A stretch of DNA of 64,000 bases from Sepiola atlantica (Eukaryota; Mollusca; Cephalopoda; Sepiida; Sepiolidae), in the NCBI GenBank assembly GCA_963556195.1, contig OY744519.1:109044032-109108031 (forward strand). The letters are read 5' to 3'. Of this stretch, positions 32,990-44,639 are shown piece by piece. Position 1 is the stretch's first letter. Each line of letters begins with the position of its first letter. Both the position numbers and the translations under genes were made by a program. Under the pieces are notes generated by a model. The model was not told the origin of the DNA. It worked only from the letters and a program-made list of their open reading frames with translations, and searched no databases.

Positions 32990-33386
32990 CATAAGATAGG
33001 GATGTGAGTAGCTAATGGCAAAATAAGCTGAAATCGAGATGAATTTCCCAACCGGGGTATGCGTGTGTGGAGAGAGAGAAGGCAGCACGACAACAACAAC
33101 TTTTTTACCTGAACAACTCCAATCAGTCTCAATTAAGAAAGTACAAACTTAAGAGAAAGACACCGAGTTCACATGAGGTTGGGGAGGGGGCAGGAAGTCC
33201 TTCTTTAATGAAACAAAAGTCGTCTAACTCCCCTACTTTCTTCATGAATAATTTTAAGTCTTAACATTTTTCATTTTCAGAGAGAACTGCGATAAGAGGG
33301 AAAAGGAAGGCAAGACCTGACAAGACAAGAAGGGGGAGAGAAAAAAAAAAACAGGAAAAGAGAAAGAAAGATAAAGCAAGAAAGAG
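32990..33386 (+). repeat. Dispersed repeat containing minisatellite seed, copy 1
   Basis: Shares the blocks AGGGATGTGAGTAGCTAATG, ATGAAACAAAAGTCGTCTAA and a 36-bp purine segment (33351-33386) with 34470-35026. The 28-bp minisatellite starts inside that purine segment. Confidence 0.7.
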
Positions 33387-33762
33387 GAAAAGAGAAGGAG
33401 AAAGCAAGAAAGAGGAAAAGAGAAGGAGAAAGCAAGAAAGAGGAAAAGAGAAGGAGAAAGCAAGAAAGAGGAAAAGAGAAGGAGAAAGCAAGAAAGAGGA
33501 AAAGAGAAGGAGAAAGCAAGAAAGAGGAAAAGAGAAGGAGAAAGCAAGAAAGAGGAAAAGAGAAGGAGAAAGCAAGAAAGAGGAAAAGAGAAGGAGAAAG
33601 CAAGAAAGAGGAAAAGAGAAGGAGAAAGCAAGAAAGAGGAAAAGAGAAGGAGAAAGCAAGAAAGAGGAAAAGAGAAGGAGAAAGCAAGAAAGCGAAAAAG
33701 AGAAGGAGAAAGCAAGAAAGCGAAAAAGAGAAGGAGAAAGCAAGAAAGCGAAAGAGAGAAAG
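33375..33762. repeat. 28-bp purine minisatellite, about 14 copies
   Basis: The unit is AGCAAGAAAGAGGAAAAG followed by AGAAGGAGAA, period 28 bp, with late units reading AAGCGAAAAAG. Because 28 is not a multiple of three, all three minus-strand frames stay open as Phe/Ser/Leu repeats of 28 residues; these are artefacts. The strand is homopurine apart from one C per unit. Confidence 0.95.
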
Positions 33763-34199
33763 AGAGAGAGAGAGATACAATCCAGTCAAATAGTTAAATA
33801 AAAATAAGAAGGTCGAGCGATTTGGCAGGTATATGTTGTTGTTTTTTGTTTTTTTTAATAATAAAAAGAAAAAATTAAAAAAAGCAGATTTCAACCTAAA
33901 ATCAGAGAACTTACATCGATAGTGATTTAAGCAAAGAACACACATCCCGGATAAGGGAATAGAAAGATCTAAACAAATAATTGTATATAAAATATTTACT
34001 TATAAAAAAGATGGTAGAATTTCAAATTTCGCAGTTAGCTTTAAAAATTCCTTTGACGAAATTAAACAAACGTTTCTGTGCAGCTCACTTGCCATAAGTA
34101 TATATTTATATACTAGTACTAAGTTCTATTCATATTAAGTACTGTTAGAGTAAATACTGAAATAAAAAAAATATGTATGTACTATATTATATAATATGT

Positions 34200-34245
34200 T
34201 ACATTGTATATATGTGTGTGTGTGTATATATATATGTGTGTGTGT
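34200..34245. repeat. (GT)n/(TA)n microsatellite
   Basis: Alternating GT and TA dinucleotides adjacent to a SINE. Confidence 0.8.
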
Positions 34246-34385
34246 GAGCGTGTCATTTACAGACAGTTTTGTTGTATTGCAGCTTTTCGGTGTGGCTAGA
34301 CAGGCAAGCGCTTCAAGCAGAGATTGAAAATCGGATATTTTCTTTAAGTCAGCATTTCTAAGAACTGGGCTATTGACAGCAGGCT
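34245..34385 (-). repeat. tRNA-derived SINE, copy 3 (degenerate)
   Basis: The minus strand shares GTCTAGCCACACCG and ACAACAAAACTGT with the body of the SINEs at 7290 and 8065; the head is strongly decayed. Confidence 0.5.
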
Positions 34386-34469
34386 GCAAGTAAATGAATT
34401 CTTAATGTTTATATAAACGCTATTAGCACTGAAGAGTTCTCAATTCGTTTATGGAGAATTATCACTAAT

Positions 34470-35026
34470 GGTATATCAGGGATGTGAGTGACCAATGGCA
34501 AAAAAAAAAAGCTGAAACTGAGATGTGTGTCATGGTAAAAAAAAATAAATAAATAAATTGGTTAATGCCTAAAATGCTAGTGACGTGGAAATAGGGGAGG
34601 TCATTTTACATTTAATTCATGTGAAATTAATCCCCACTCTAAATTCTAAAATAATTGTTTTTCTTCTTTCTGGCAAGTTTTTCGGGGTGTTTTCATATAA
34701 TCACCTAAAAAAAGGGTAGAATACTGAAAGTATCGATTGATATATTTTAACTTCATTTTTGCTTTTAAATTTGTTAAACTACATTAAAATTACCTTTTTG
34801 TTTAAAAAGAATGTTCAAAGTTTATTTTGAAGAAATAAATAAGAAAAAACATGGCCTTTAGCAAGAGAAAGTGTGTATGTGCGTGTGAGGGTATTCTTTG
34901 ATGAAACAAAAGTCTTCTACCTCCCCTATCCGCACCATCTGAAAGTATGGCATGAGACAAAGCAAAACAAATCAAGCTGAGATGAGAAAGACAGGAAAAG
35001 AGAAAGAAAGATAAAGCAAGAAAGAG
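34470..35026 (+). repeat. Dispersed repeat, copy 2 (unexpanded seed)
   Basis: Matches 32990-33386 in blocks, separated by a ~240-bp divergent stretch (34620-34860). Its purine segment 34991-35026 is identical to 33351-33386 but has not expanded into a minisatellite. Confidence 0.7.
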
Positions 35027-35044
35027 TACAAGAAATAAAATTAG

Positions 35045-36295
35045 CCAAATGACAAAAAATTAGGACGTAAAGCACTATAGATTCGGCAGAAATCTGTCTT
35101 TACTTAAAAAAAAAAAAAAATGCTTTTCCTGAATTTAAAGAAAAAGTGAAATTACGCTTTTTCTAATTCACAATAAAGTGGGATTCCACTAAAACCCGGA
35201 GGTCTCAACTCCCTTTAAATATAAGAGAATATAATCAGTTTCTTGTTTAAAAAAGTTTATTGTACTTCTCAGACAGCAGTTTCGTCAGTATTAAATCACT
35301 TTCTTCATTCATAAGTAATATATTTAATCGGCCTCGCCAGTGGTTGCTATGTCCACAAAATAATAAATCAATTTTCTAATAAAAAGATGAATATTTCAAA
35401 AATATTATAAGGATTATTCCTCCTTAATTATTCTTTTTCTAAAGAAACAGTTCTTTCCAAGCTGAAAAAATAGTTGGGTCACAGCACTCACAAAAAAATA
35501 CTTCACGTCAAAAGCCATGAAGAGACATCAATTCAATAAAGAAAACAAGCCCTCATCTCAATGTTAGGAAAAAAATCATTCTCGTAAATTCCTTATTTAT
35601 TCAATTGTCTGATTAATTTTCAAAATCAATTTTCTTCCATTAGAATTGTTTTAATCCTTTTCAAGGTGTCATTATATAAAAAACATTTTTAATAACAAAA
35701 TATGTTAGCAAAAAAATTAATCTGGAGCAAAAAACTAGATCTGATATACGGAACGTTTTTGTTCTTGTTTTTAAGGGAGGTGGTGTCTGATTAACACTGC
35801 TGGGAGCCAAGAGATAAAATACGGTTTTGTTTTTAAATCCCCCAAAACGATTTTTCATGGTAAACAACTGATGATCCCTAGAATAATATTAAGACTCGCA
35901 TAAATTCTTGGAAGCAAACTAATGCAGTAATTCAAAGAGAATATATCAAATAACACCATAACAATCACCTTTTTGTTGTTTTTCTCCAAATTACCAAAAT
36001 TTGCAATGAAAATTGTTTCTTTGTTTTTCTGTAAAGAAGGCTACAGCTAGATTAATTGCTGCCCAGAGAGCAGCTAGTTTGTTTTTGCTAGTAATAAAAT
36101 AAAGGAAAAATAATCAACACATCAAATAGAAACAGAATACCTATCTTATTCAATGAAATATGATTGAATCAACAAATAAATCATGGCTCAGTAATCCATC
36201 TGCCCACCTCCACAAAGCAATTTGCAAAGCAATTTTAAATGATTTCTTAGCATTTTATGGAGTGATTGGTCTTTTCTTAGTTTTCTATCCTCTTT
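35045..36295. other. AT-rich DNA, no gene seen
   Basis: The short frame at 36160-36375 (hydrophobic, IGLFLVFYPLFPIWAVF) runs into a SINE and has no splice support. Otherwise A/T-rich. Confidence 0.4.
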
Positions 36296-36314
36296 TTCCC
36301 ATCTGGGCTGTTTT

Positions 36315-36600
36315 TCCAGAACATTTCAGTCGATGTAACAACCGATCTTCTTCAGGTGCATCTTTTCAAACTTGAGAATCTGTGTTGAGCTTGGGAAATT
36401 GTACGTAATTTTGAACTGAACCCTTTATTTAATCAATGAGAGTAGACTGTTCTTGTTTTGTCAGCCATGATTGGGGAGAAGCGGTAATTATTTTTATGTT
36501 ATTCTTAGTTATCATCGCTTGTAGTAAGGATTGAACCTTCCACCTCCAGAAGCCTGTCACTTAAAACTGATTGCTAATCAACACCTTTTTATCCTTATTA
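36315..36600 (-). repeat. tRNA-derived SINE, second family, copy 1
   Basis: Minus strand: head with GGATAAAAAGGTG and box B GAAGGTTCAATCC, then body GGATTAAATAAAGGGTTCAG and GATGCACCTGAAGAAGATCG. It aligns over its length with 54655-54912 (plus). Confidence 0.8.
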
Positions 36601-37077
36601 CTTTAAAGAGCTCCTACTCTCAAATCAGTTTCCTCAAATAAATTTTAAAAAGAAAAGTGAAAAAAAGATACACACTTCAAACTTCACTTTAGTACTTTAA
36701 ATGGAATCTGACCACTTGGGTGTGAAGTGGCATTGCATACAATAGGATTATTTCTAGTTTAATCAGTTTAATCAATAAGATTTTTTTTAAAATCAATTTT
36801 TTCAAATAATCAATACAATAAAAAGTAGCCTCATAACATCCATGTCCAAAACTTTCTATCAAATGCATTGTGCAAATATTTGTAATAAATGTTTAAAAAT
36901 TTTTTATTACTTTGGGGAGGAGGCAGGATATGATGTGCCTTCAATTTATCTAAGTTCAAAATAGTCACCGTATAAATAAGAATATACTTATACACACACT
37001 AGAATTTTAACTTTTGTAACAATACTAGCATAAAACTATACTATTTTCGATAGCATTGAAAAATAAAATCCTATAAC

Positions 37078-37282
37078 CAGGTTTGCAGAAACAGAGTCTG
37101 AGAGAGTCAGAGGTTTTGAAAGGAGTTGGAGTCGGACTTATAAGAATCCTGAGAGTCAAAGTTAGATTTTTAATCTCCAAAAAATCAACTATCTGAATGG
37201 AAGACTATAAAATAAAGAGTCAGAGACTTTGAAATTCTAGGAGTCAGAGTTGAACCTTATATCTTCCAACTCTGCAAACCTG
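37078..37282. mobile_element. hAT-like MITE with 8-bp target duplication
   Basis: Ends CAGGTTTGCAGA and TCTGCAAACCTG are perfect 12-bp inverted repeats. Flanks CCTATAAC (37070-37077) and TCTATAAC (37283-37290) match at 7 of 8 bases, the hAT duplication length. Length is 205 bp, non-coding. Confidence 0.8.
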
Positions 37283-37629
37283 TCTATAACACCAATGGTA
37301 AATGGCTGATTAGTCCCATGCCTAAGAATTAAGCCAAACACAAAGCTAAAGAGAAGGAAACATACAAAACAGAAAGAGCAGAGTGAGGAAAAGAATATCA
37401 AAAGCGACATGAACACACTGCAACAGTTAGGTCAAGATTCGTGTAATGAACTGAGCCAATCCCTCCGACATAAACAACAAAAAATAGCATGTGCCATCCA
37501 GGTGAATTGATAAAAACAAAGGATTTGAAAATGAAAATGAACTGGAAAGCAGCAGGAACGACGGTCGATTGTTAAACAATTGTCCTGGATTTTTCATTTT
37601 GTTTTATGCATTGTTTTCTTACAAGCTAT

Positions 37630-38500
37630 TTCAGCATCATGATGGAAGACAAGATTGATCTGAGGCTGATACCGTAGTTTAGTGGTTCGGACCCCAGCCA
37701 ATCCATTATTGAATGGATTGAAAAGGCTGAGCTTGGTGGCGACTGTGCTTTGTAAAGAAGATAGAATGCATAATCCCTATGCGTTTGACAGGCCGCGCTT
37801 TTGCAGTGTACCAACAATTGAGTGAAAAGGGGGGGGGGGGGTATGCTTTCATAAAAGAAGCTTTATGTCCAACGTTCGCCCTGGACTCCTATGTGACGTA
37901 TGCAGTTTGTGACACGCTGCATACACCCGGGTGAAACCGTATATGCTTATCTGGCGGACATGTGGAAGCTTTCTGTACCATTCAATGGAATGACGGATCG
38001 AGGCCTCAAAACAGCCTTTGTGCATGGGTTGCCCGACCATGTCCGACGGCTCCTACGAGCTTTTTCTCGAATGGAGGAAATGAGCATTTCTCAGCTTCTG
38101 GCTCGAGCGAGAGCTATGTTGAAAGATGACCCACCTGGACCTGCGTTAATTACGGCAGCCGTGGGACCAATGCAAAACAAGGAAAGCCAGACGAAGAATA
38201 CCCGTATAGGATGTTTTGAATGCGATGGTACGGAGAGCACGGGACCCCAACTGTGAAGAAGATTGGATTGTCCGGGAAAAGGTTTAGGGGACGACAGCCA
38301 TGTGCCGACTTCTTTCCCAGACAAGATGTGAATTCGGCGTTGCTAATTGTAAAAGTAGCTGTGAATGTGAAAGAGTGCATTGCACTAGTTGATTCAGGGT
38401 GCCGGACGTGGCGAAAACAGACCTTCGAGGTGGTTACTATTGACGAGAGATTGTAGACATGTGGAGTTGGGTCCGTTAGTCTCCGACTGGAGAGTGGACG
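37630..38500 (+). pseudogene. LTR retrotransposon gag and protease, 5' part (broken)
   Basis: Gag-like sequence starts MEDKIDLRLIP near 37640 and continues SGSDPSQSIIEWIEKAEL. After several stops and a G run at about 37830 it resumes with HPGETVYAYLADMWKLSVPF, TAFVHGLPDHVRRLLRAF and a CFEC half zinc knuckle at 38214. Protease follows with the ALVDSGC active-site motif near 38390. A solo LTR interrupts at 38501; protease continues at 38964. Superfamily is uncertain (Ty3/gypsy- or BEL-like). Not functional. Confidence 0.7.
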
Positions 38501-38958
38501 TGTAAGAAAAAAAAAAGAATACCGAACTAATCTTTAAATAGAGATGTCGCCAAGATCAAGTCCAAATGGCAGGAAAAAAAAACCGTCTCTCAACTGTATA
38601 CACAAAACAAACGTCCTTCAAATCAACATGAAAGAAAATCCAGCACTTTTCTTTTGCTCGCTTTCCAATACGCGTTCAGAATGATATCCACGAAAAAACT
38701 GCCTGACTCTTAACTTTTCGCTCTCTTATTAAAACGAAAATCCCACGCATGCAAACAACCTCATTTCCATGAACAAGTAAAATAATTAAAATCTTATTTC
38801 ACTTTCTGACGCCTCTCTCCTCCCACTCCTCTTTCTTTTTATGTCGGCAACGAGGGTTTTCGGGTTCGCCCCACACACACACAGCATAGCAGACGCTGCC
38901 TCTTTGAACAGCACCGACAAGTGTCTGCATCTACTTCAATCGGCCGCTCTCCGTTACA
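38501..38958 (-). mobile_element. Solo LTR inserted in the retrotransposon
   Basis: Ends are TGTAA and TTACA (TG...CA with 5-bp inverted ends). The 5-bp duplication GGACG lies at 38496-38500 and 38959-38963. Length is 458 bp and there is no internal coding region. Orientation (minus) is tentative, from a CATAAAAAG TATA-like box read on that strand. Removing it restores the host element's protease reading region, so it came later. Confidence 0.85.
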
Positions 38959-40680
38959 GGACGTGCAGTTGTAATTGAGGTCCTGTTAATGATGAGGGCC
39001 CCACTTGGTTTCAACCTTTTAATGGGGATAGACGCGATAAAAACTCTAGAAGTCAGGGGAGGTCCAATTTTTTTATGAGCCAGTTTCTGTTTGTGTGGCT
39101 GTGCCAGCCCTTATCATTGAAGAACCCAATTTTTGAATGGAATTTAACCAACAAAGAAATGAATGAACTGTGACATGAAAATGGGCGGAAGGCAACTCTA
39201 GGCAAGCTGAAAAACTGCGTCACTGAGTATTCAATGCCGGCAACAGCCAGGAAACTATTTGAGGAAGAAGTAAAGTGATGGATCAAGAAAGGTTGGCTGG
39301 CTTCTTATGACGAACAAAAGTTGGGACTCCCAAGAGGACTGCTTCCGTTGATGGCTGTCATCCAGCAGAATAAATCTAAAGTATGCCCTGTAATGGACTA
39401 CCGAGAACTAAACCTCCATGCGAATGCATATAAAGCAGACGCTGATGTTTGTGCCAGCAAATTGAGGGAATGGAGACAGCGAGGATCAAATGTAGCATTG
39501 CTGGATCTCCGATCTGCTTATCTTCAAGCGTGCATTGGTGAGTCACTTTGGCCCTACCAGACCGTTGTTTTCTAAGGTAAAAGGTACTGTTTAACGAGGT
39601 TGGGATTTGGTCTGAATGTAGCTCTGCAAATAACGAGGTTCATTGTGAACGCAGTCTTATCACAAGACAACCACATCAAGAAGGTGACCTCGACTTACAT
39701 CGATGATGCGCATGTGGATGAAAGTGTCGCATCTGCAACCAGTGTTGCTGATCATTTGTTGCACTTTGTACTAGTCAGCAAAACTCCAGAATGACCAAAG
39801 AATGGGGCTCGGGTGTTGGGCTTAACTGTCTGGGGAGTAGATGATGCCCTGTTTTAGAAACATGAGAATGAGCTGCCGGACGTCCCCAGACACTATTACC
39901 AGAAGAAAGGTGTTCTCTCTGTGCGGAAAGCTTGTTAGGCATATCCCAGTGTGCGTTTGGTTGCGAGTAGCGACTTATCAAGCGAAGGGCAAGCTCGGAG
40001 ACAGAAGGATGGGACAATAAAACCAAGGATGTCTGATTAAGATGTAGGCTGACATGGACTGTTAATAGAGCGAGTCAGGCCAACCCATGCAAAGGTAAAT
40101 GGTGCATCACTGGTGAGGAGCTTGATGTGTGGGTTGATACAAGTTCTTTGGCCACAGGTGTTATGTTCAAATCACATGGGACTGCGATTGAAGATGCGTG
40201 TTGGATGCAACCAGAATCGGACACATGACACATAAATCTTGCAGAGTTGGATGCCATTCTAAAAGGAGTAAATCTGGCTATACACTGAGAGGCCAAATCC
40301 TTACATCTGAAAACCGACTCCTTATGTGTTTACCGATGGGTTATTAACACGTTGACTAACAAATCCAGAGTTAGTGCTAAATCTGCTAGTGAAATGTTTA
40401 TCAGAAGATGGTTGCAAACCTTTTCAGAACTTGTCAAAGAGTACGCACTGGTGGTAGACGTTGTGCTCAGCAGGTCAAGTCAAAATAAAGCCAATATGAT
40501 CACTAGAGTCTTGCAGAGGTGGCTGAAGGTAATGAGGAAGGAAACGGAGTCTGTGTCGCAGATATGTGCCGCCGCCGATAATAGCATGGAGGTGAGCAAA
40601 ATACGACAGATCCATTTGAACAGCGGCCATCTTGGAGTGAAACAAACAACCTACTTGGGAAGTTGATTGCATCTGTAAGG
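38959..40680 (+). pseudogene. LTR retrotransposon protease end, RT, RNase H and integrase start (broken)
   Basis: Translation across stops gives the protease tail FNLLMGIDAIKTLEV. RT contains CPVMDYRELNL, ALLDLRSAYLQ, LTRLGFGLNVALQITRFIV and the YIDD box (TYIDDAHVDE, near 39697). An RNase H-like region follows (ELDVWVDTSSLATGVM, LHLKTDSLCVYRWVI). Last is an integrase N-terminal His pair IRQIHLNSGHLG at 40600-40640. The copy ends soon after; integrase core and LTRs are missing. Many stops, so it is a fossil. Confidence 0.75.
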
Positions 40681-40699
40681 CAGGAGTGTATCAAGGGAA

Positions 40700-40905
40700 T
40701 GTTGACATTCTACTACAAATAAATTCTAAGTTATATAAACTTTTTGTTTTGAATTTGATTCATTTTTTTGCTGCAACATCTTTCGCATTTGGGAACGAGT
40801 AAGGAGCAAGGGGCATAATGTGACACAAGGGCAATTTGAACCCACGGTAGTTTGGTAACTTTGGCAGGTTGCATGAATGTCAACTACTGTGCCGAACCAC
40901 AGAAA
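40700..40905 (-). repeat. Possible tRNA-derived SINE
   Basis: On the minus strand GGCACAGTAGTTGACA and GTGGGTTCAAATTGCCC resemble box A and box B about 45 nt apart. No second copy was found in the window, so this is moderate to weak. Confidence 0.4.
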
Positions 40906-40909
40906 AAAG

Positions 40910-41795
40910 TTCTCACTCATGAGAAGGACACATTTTTGTAAATTCTTCTTTTTTTTTTTGTTTGCTTTGTTTTATACAATAATGCTAATTGGGAATTGAT
41001 CACTTCCAGTTGGGTCCTTGAGTTTATTATTTTCTAGGCTTAAAACTTTCAACGGCTCCAGGAAGTATTTCACTAATAAAGTATTTTGGTGCACCAACTA
41101 AGTATATGAAATATATAATCTTTTAGTACTTGTACAGAATAGCGCACCACAAATTTAATGAAGATTCCCAGAGTTTTCATGACAAATTAAGGGATTGGCG
41201 AAGATAGACAGCCGATAAATTGGCTGATACGAAAAAAAAAAAGAAAAGACTTTTATAAAAAAAAAAAACACTCGTCCGGTGAATGTACATGCTTTGACGA
41301 TGCCTTTGTCCCCCCACATTCGAGCACCACCAGAAACAATGCTCAAATAAACCCTGAGCACACTATTTTGCTAATGTAACAGAAACTAGACAACAAGCAC
41401 GGCATATTCCCATCCTCTCCTTAATCATACTAACCTCTACAGGTAATGTCTTTAGCAAAAAAAAATAAAATAAAATAAAAATAAATTTATAGATTTTAAA
41501 AATTTAAAAACTTAAAAGAAATCCATTAATTTTAACCTAAAATTAAAAAAATAAAATAAAACTAATGCATAGTTCTAATAAATTGTTCGCAAAATAAATA
41601 AAAGTTTGCTCTGTTTGCCGAGCGTTTGAGTTGAGTATCTTTGTCAAGACTCAGTAATCTCTGTAAATACCAAAATTCTTTGGCGTGCTATTCTGTACAA
41701 GTAACAATCTTTTTAAAATATAATCTTTTTTTTTTGGTACACGATTTAAAAGTCAGATTTTTTTTATTCATATTTTTTTTTACTTTATAAAAGTT
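40910..41795. other. AT-rich DNA, no gene seen
   Basis: A/T-rich with A runs near 41230-41270 and 41455-41480; nothing recognised. Confidence 0.4.
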
Positions 41796-41799
41796 TAGG

Positions 41800-42193
41800 G
41801 ATATTCCATGAAAAATGCCAGTATACTGAAATCATATGCCCTTAATAGGGTTAAGATGAAAATTCATATATACTAAATGTACAGGAAATTCCCAAATTTT
41901 TACACTTTTATTGTCATTAAGGGTATGACTACATATCAACCAAACCATTTCATTATCACATCACTACAGTATCAATCTCTATGCATGAGTGGATGAAGTG
42001 TGTGAGGTGCGCTGAAGAAAAATTCCTACCAGTAAAATACATAGCCCTGTTGTGCTCGCATACCCTTAATGACACTAAAAGTGTAAAAATTTGGGAATTT
42101 CCTTGCTTTTGTACATTTAGTGTATATGAATTTTCATTTTAACCCTATTAAGGGCATATGATTTCAGTATACTGGCATTTTTCATGGAATATC
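41800..42193. mobile_element. Large foldback element, ~130-bp arms
   Basis: Left arm 41800-41927 (ATATTCCATGAAAAATGCCA through CATTAAGGGTATG) and right arm 42059-42193 (CATACCCTTAATGACAC through GGCATTTTTCATGGAATAT) are inverted complements with few mismatches. The unique loop is about 130 bp. No coding capacity. Confidence 0.85.
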
Positions 42194-42265
42194 ACTACTT
42201 TTGTAAAGGCTATGCCTCAATACAATGCCTTCTCATAACTGATATAGTTGGTAGTTTGACTAATC

Positions 42266-42530
42266 AAGGTATATGGTAAACTGAAATTAAAATGCCATCA
42301 ACTAGACACTAGAACCTCTATCTTTGCCAAAAATCAGCTGAATCCATCAAATGGTCGATAAGATATAGAATAAAGTGTATGAATACTGGTCATTTTAAAG
42401 GTTTTTTTGGAATTTTCTGGAAAACTAAGGTATATGGTAAACTGAAATTAAAATGCCATCAACTAGACCCTAGAACCTCTATCTCTGCCAAAAATCAGCT
42501 GAATCAATCAAATAGTTGATGAGATACAGG
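42266..42530 (+). repeat. Direct duplication, ~104-bp units
   Basis: Units 42266-42369 and 42427-42530 share AAGGTATATGGTAAACTGAA through AAAAATCAGCTGAATC with few changes; period 161 bp. An (ACGT)n-like palindromic microsatellite follows at 42539-42556. Confidence 0.85.
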
Positions 42531-42794
42531 GTGGCACATACGTACGTACGTACGTACACACGGATATGATTCATCAAAGAAATGAGATTTCCAGCATAGG
42601 CCATTCGTGAGGTCTATTAAGGGATAGAGCGCTCTCGCGCCTCCCTTGATTTTCATATTATTTTCAACTTCTTGTTTTAAGGTAACAGGTCTGAATCTTG
42701 AAAAGAATAATAAAAATTTCAAGATTTATTAAACATTTTCATCAGCTAACACCATTTTACAGCAAGGTGTAGGTAAATAGATACATAGTGACAA

Positions 42795-43010
42795 TGGTAT
42801 CAATCCTTGTACTCGTAACGGCTATCACCCTGCTCAGGTTGAACTGGTGTTCTCTTGAGCAAGTACAGCATCTCTGACCATCGCAGTCCACTTTCGACGA
42901 TTCCGAGCTAAGTCATACGATATGGCTAGCCAATCCAGATTCCATAGTCAAAGACTTGTGGGCCTGATAGTAGTACCAGGTCACTTTTGATTGTTGCCCC
43001 CACCAGAATG
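42795..43010 (-). pseudogene. LINE fragment, C-terminal ORF end
   Basis: Minus-strand translation contains RNRRKWTAMVRDAVLAQ, matching the R-KW--MVRDA motif at the end of some LINE polymerases. The adjacent CAGGGTGATAGCCGTTAC block also occurs at 51490-51508, so both derive from one family. Confidence 0.6.
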
Positions 43011-43159
43011 TTTGCACAAACTAGGTAGAGAATGCGGGAGTAGAACCTCGTGGATGAGATCGATCTCTCTCTCTCTCTCTCTCTACAAAGTTTCATGACC
43101 AAATCTTAAGATAGCATTGGAGAACGGATGCCAAGACGCGGAGATTAAGTCATCGATAT

Positions 43160-44497
43160 GGAGAGCTTGAGTCGTTTTACACAACTGAAGGAAATGGAAC
43201 AAACGTTTCTGTGAAGATTACTTGCTATAAGTATATTTTCATACTATATATCTGAGAGCGAGGGATTTGAATTTTCTTTGATTATTGAGGTGAGGTGGGC
43301 TAAACAAAAAAAATGTAAAATCAAAAACGTTTGATCTTTCCTTATTTGTCTGGCAGTTTTGTACTCGCTAATTTTTGTGTGATGGGATGGATATATATAT
43401 ATACACACACACAAATAAATACACATTGTTCTTTATAATAGAGTGGAAGATATTTTGATTTTGTGAAAAATGTTTAATAGTAGATTCAGACTAAAAATCT
43501 GAAAGGAAAACGGAATATCGTTTTGGAGACTATACACTAAAGGTTCATAACTCGTATGAAGGAGACTCCCAAGAGTAAATTTAGGGTTTAAAAAGAAGGT
43601 GGAGGAGGGGAGGATTACATATTGGCAGACAAGCTATTGAAAAACTTTTATTTCTGCAAATTACAATGATACATAAAGAGAAAAAACTATTAAATAAAAT
43701 TGAAATATTTAACTTTTTATTTATAACTATATGCAAGTTTCAATTTAGTCTGTTCATGCTGGCTATAATTTTTTTTTTTTTTAAATATTGCCGTTCCCAT
43801 TTTAAAATCAATTACATTTTCTATTACTATTAAATTTGGATGATCAAAAATAATAATCCAAGTAAATATATGCATTAATACAGAAAAATAAAAAGATTTT
43901 TTCAATCGTTCAAGTTAGAAAATCTTGGAAATGAGAGGGTGGTGGGTGGAGGGTAACATAGGTGAGTGGAAGGAGATAGAAATCGCAACAGCTTTTGAAA
44001 ATAAAAATGAAAATGTTTGCGATAGAAATTGATCGAAGAACTATAGCATTAATTTTCCAATTTCAACAATTTTTAAGAAAATTTTTGGTTCTGTTTTGAA
44101 GAAATTCTTAGTTTTGTTCTACAGAAGAAAGGAAAAAGCACTTTAATATCTACATATAAATTAATATGAGAGAAATGTGTATGTGTGCTCGTTTATGCTA
44201 TTAAACATAGGAACATGAAATTTGGTAGAAATGATCCTCTACCTATGTGAATTGTTATTAAGAAGTGTAATGAGCCAGGTGGATACACCTTTGATGATAC
44301 CTAGCTCCCAGTGTGCGCGTGTGTTCTAATACTAGTTTTAGTTATTTACATACATAAGGATGAAACTAAAAAAAAAAATTCATTGGTTTGCCTTGGAAAA
44401 GAAGAAAAGGGAATAAATAGGTAAAATGAAGAGAACAATTTTTATGTTAACAATTGTTTTTTGGGGGGGCTTAATTTGAGAAAGAAAAAAAAAATCG

Positions 44498-44531
<34 letters not shown>

Positions 44532-44635
44532 CTGAAGTCTTTTTGAAAACATCTTGAATTTATTATCAAGAAAAAAATGTATGTTTTGAAAACGAGCAGA
44601 AAAAATTGTATGGATCATTTTTTTTTTTTTTTTTT
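43160..44635. other. AT-rich DNA, no gene seen
   Basis: Short (TA)n and (CA)n near 43390-43412; A run at 44500-44528. No domain or RNA recognised. Confidence 0.45.
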
Positions 44636-44639
44636 TTTA

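Noticed and set aside
33254..33945. Three overlapping frames of 153-222 residues, Phe/Ser/Leu-rich
   Set aside because: The 28-bp repeat leaves all three frames open; this is a mathematical consequence of the unit and not coding.
36315..36360. Possible hammerhead (CUGAAGA ... CUGAAAU) in the second SINE family
   Set aside because: Stem II needs a bulge and stems I and III could not be paired; the other copy at 54890 lacks GAAA.
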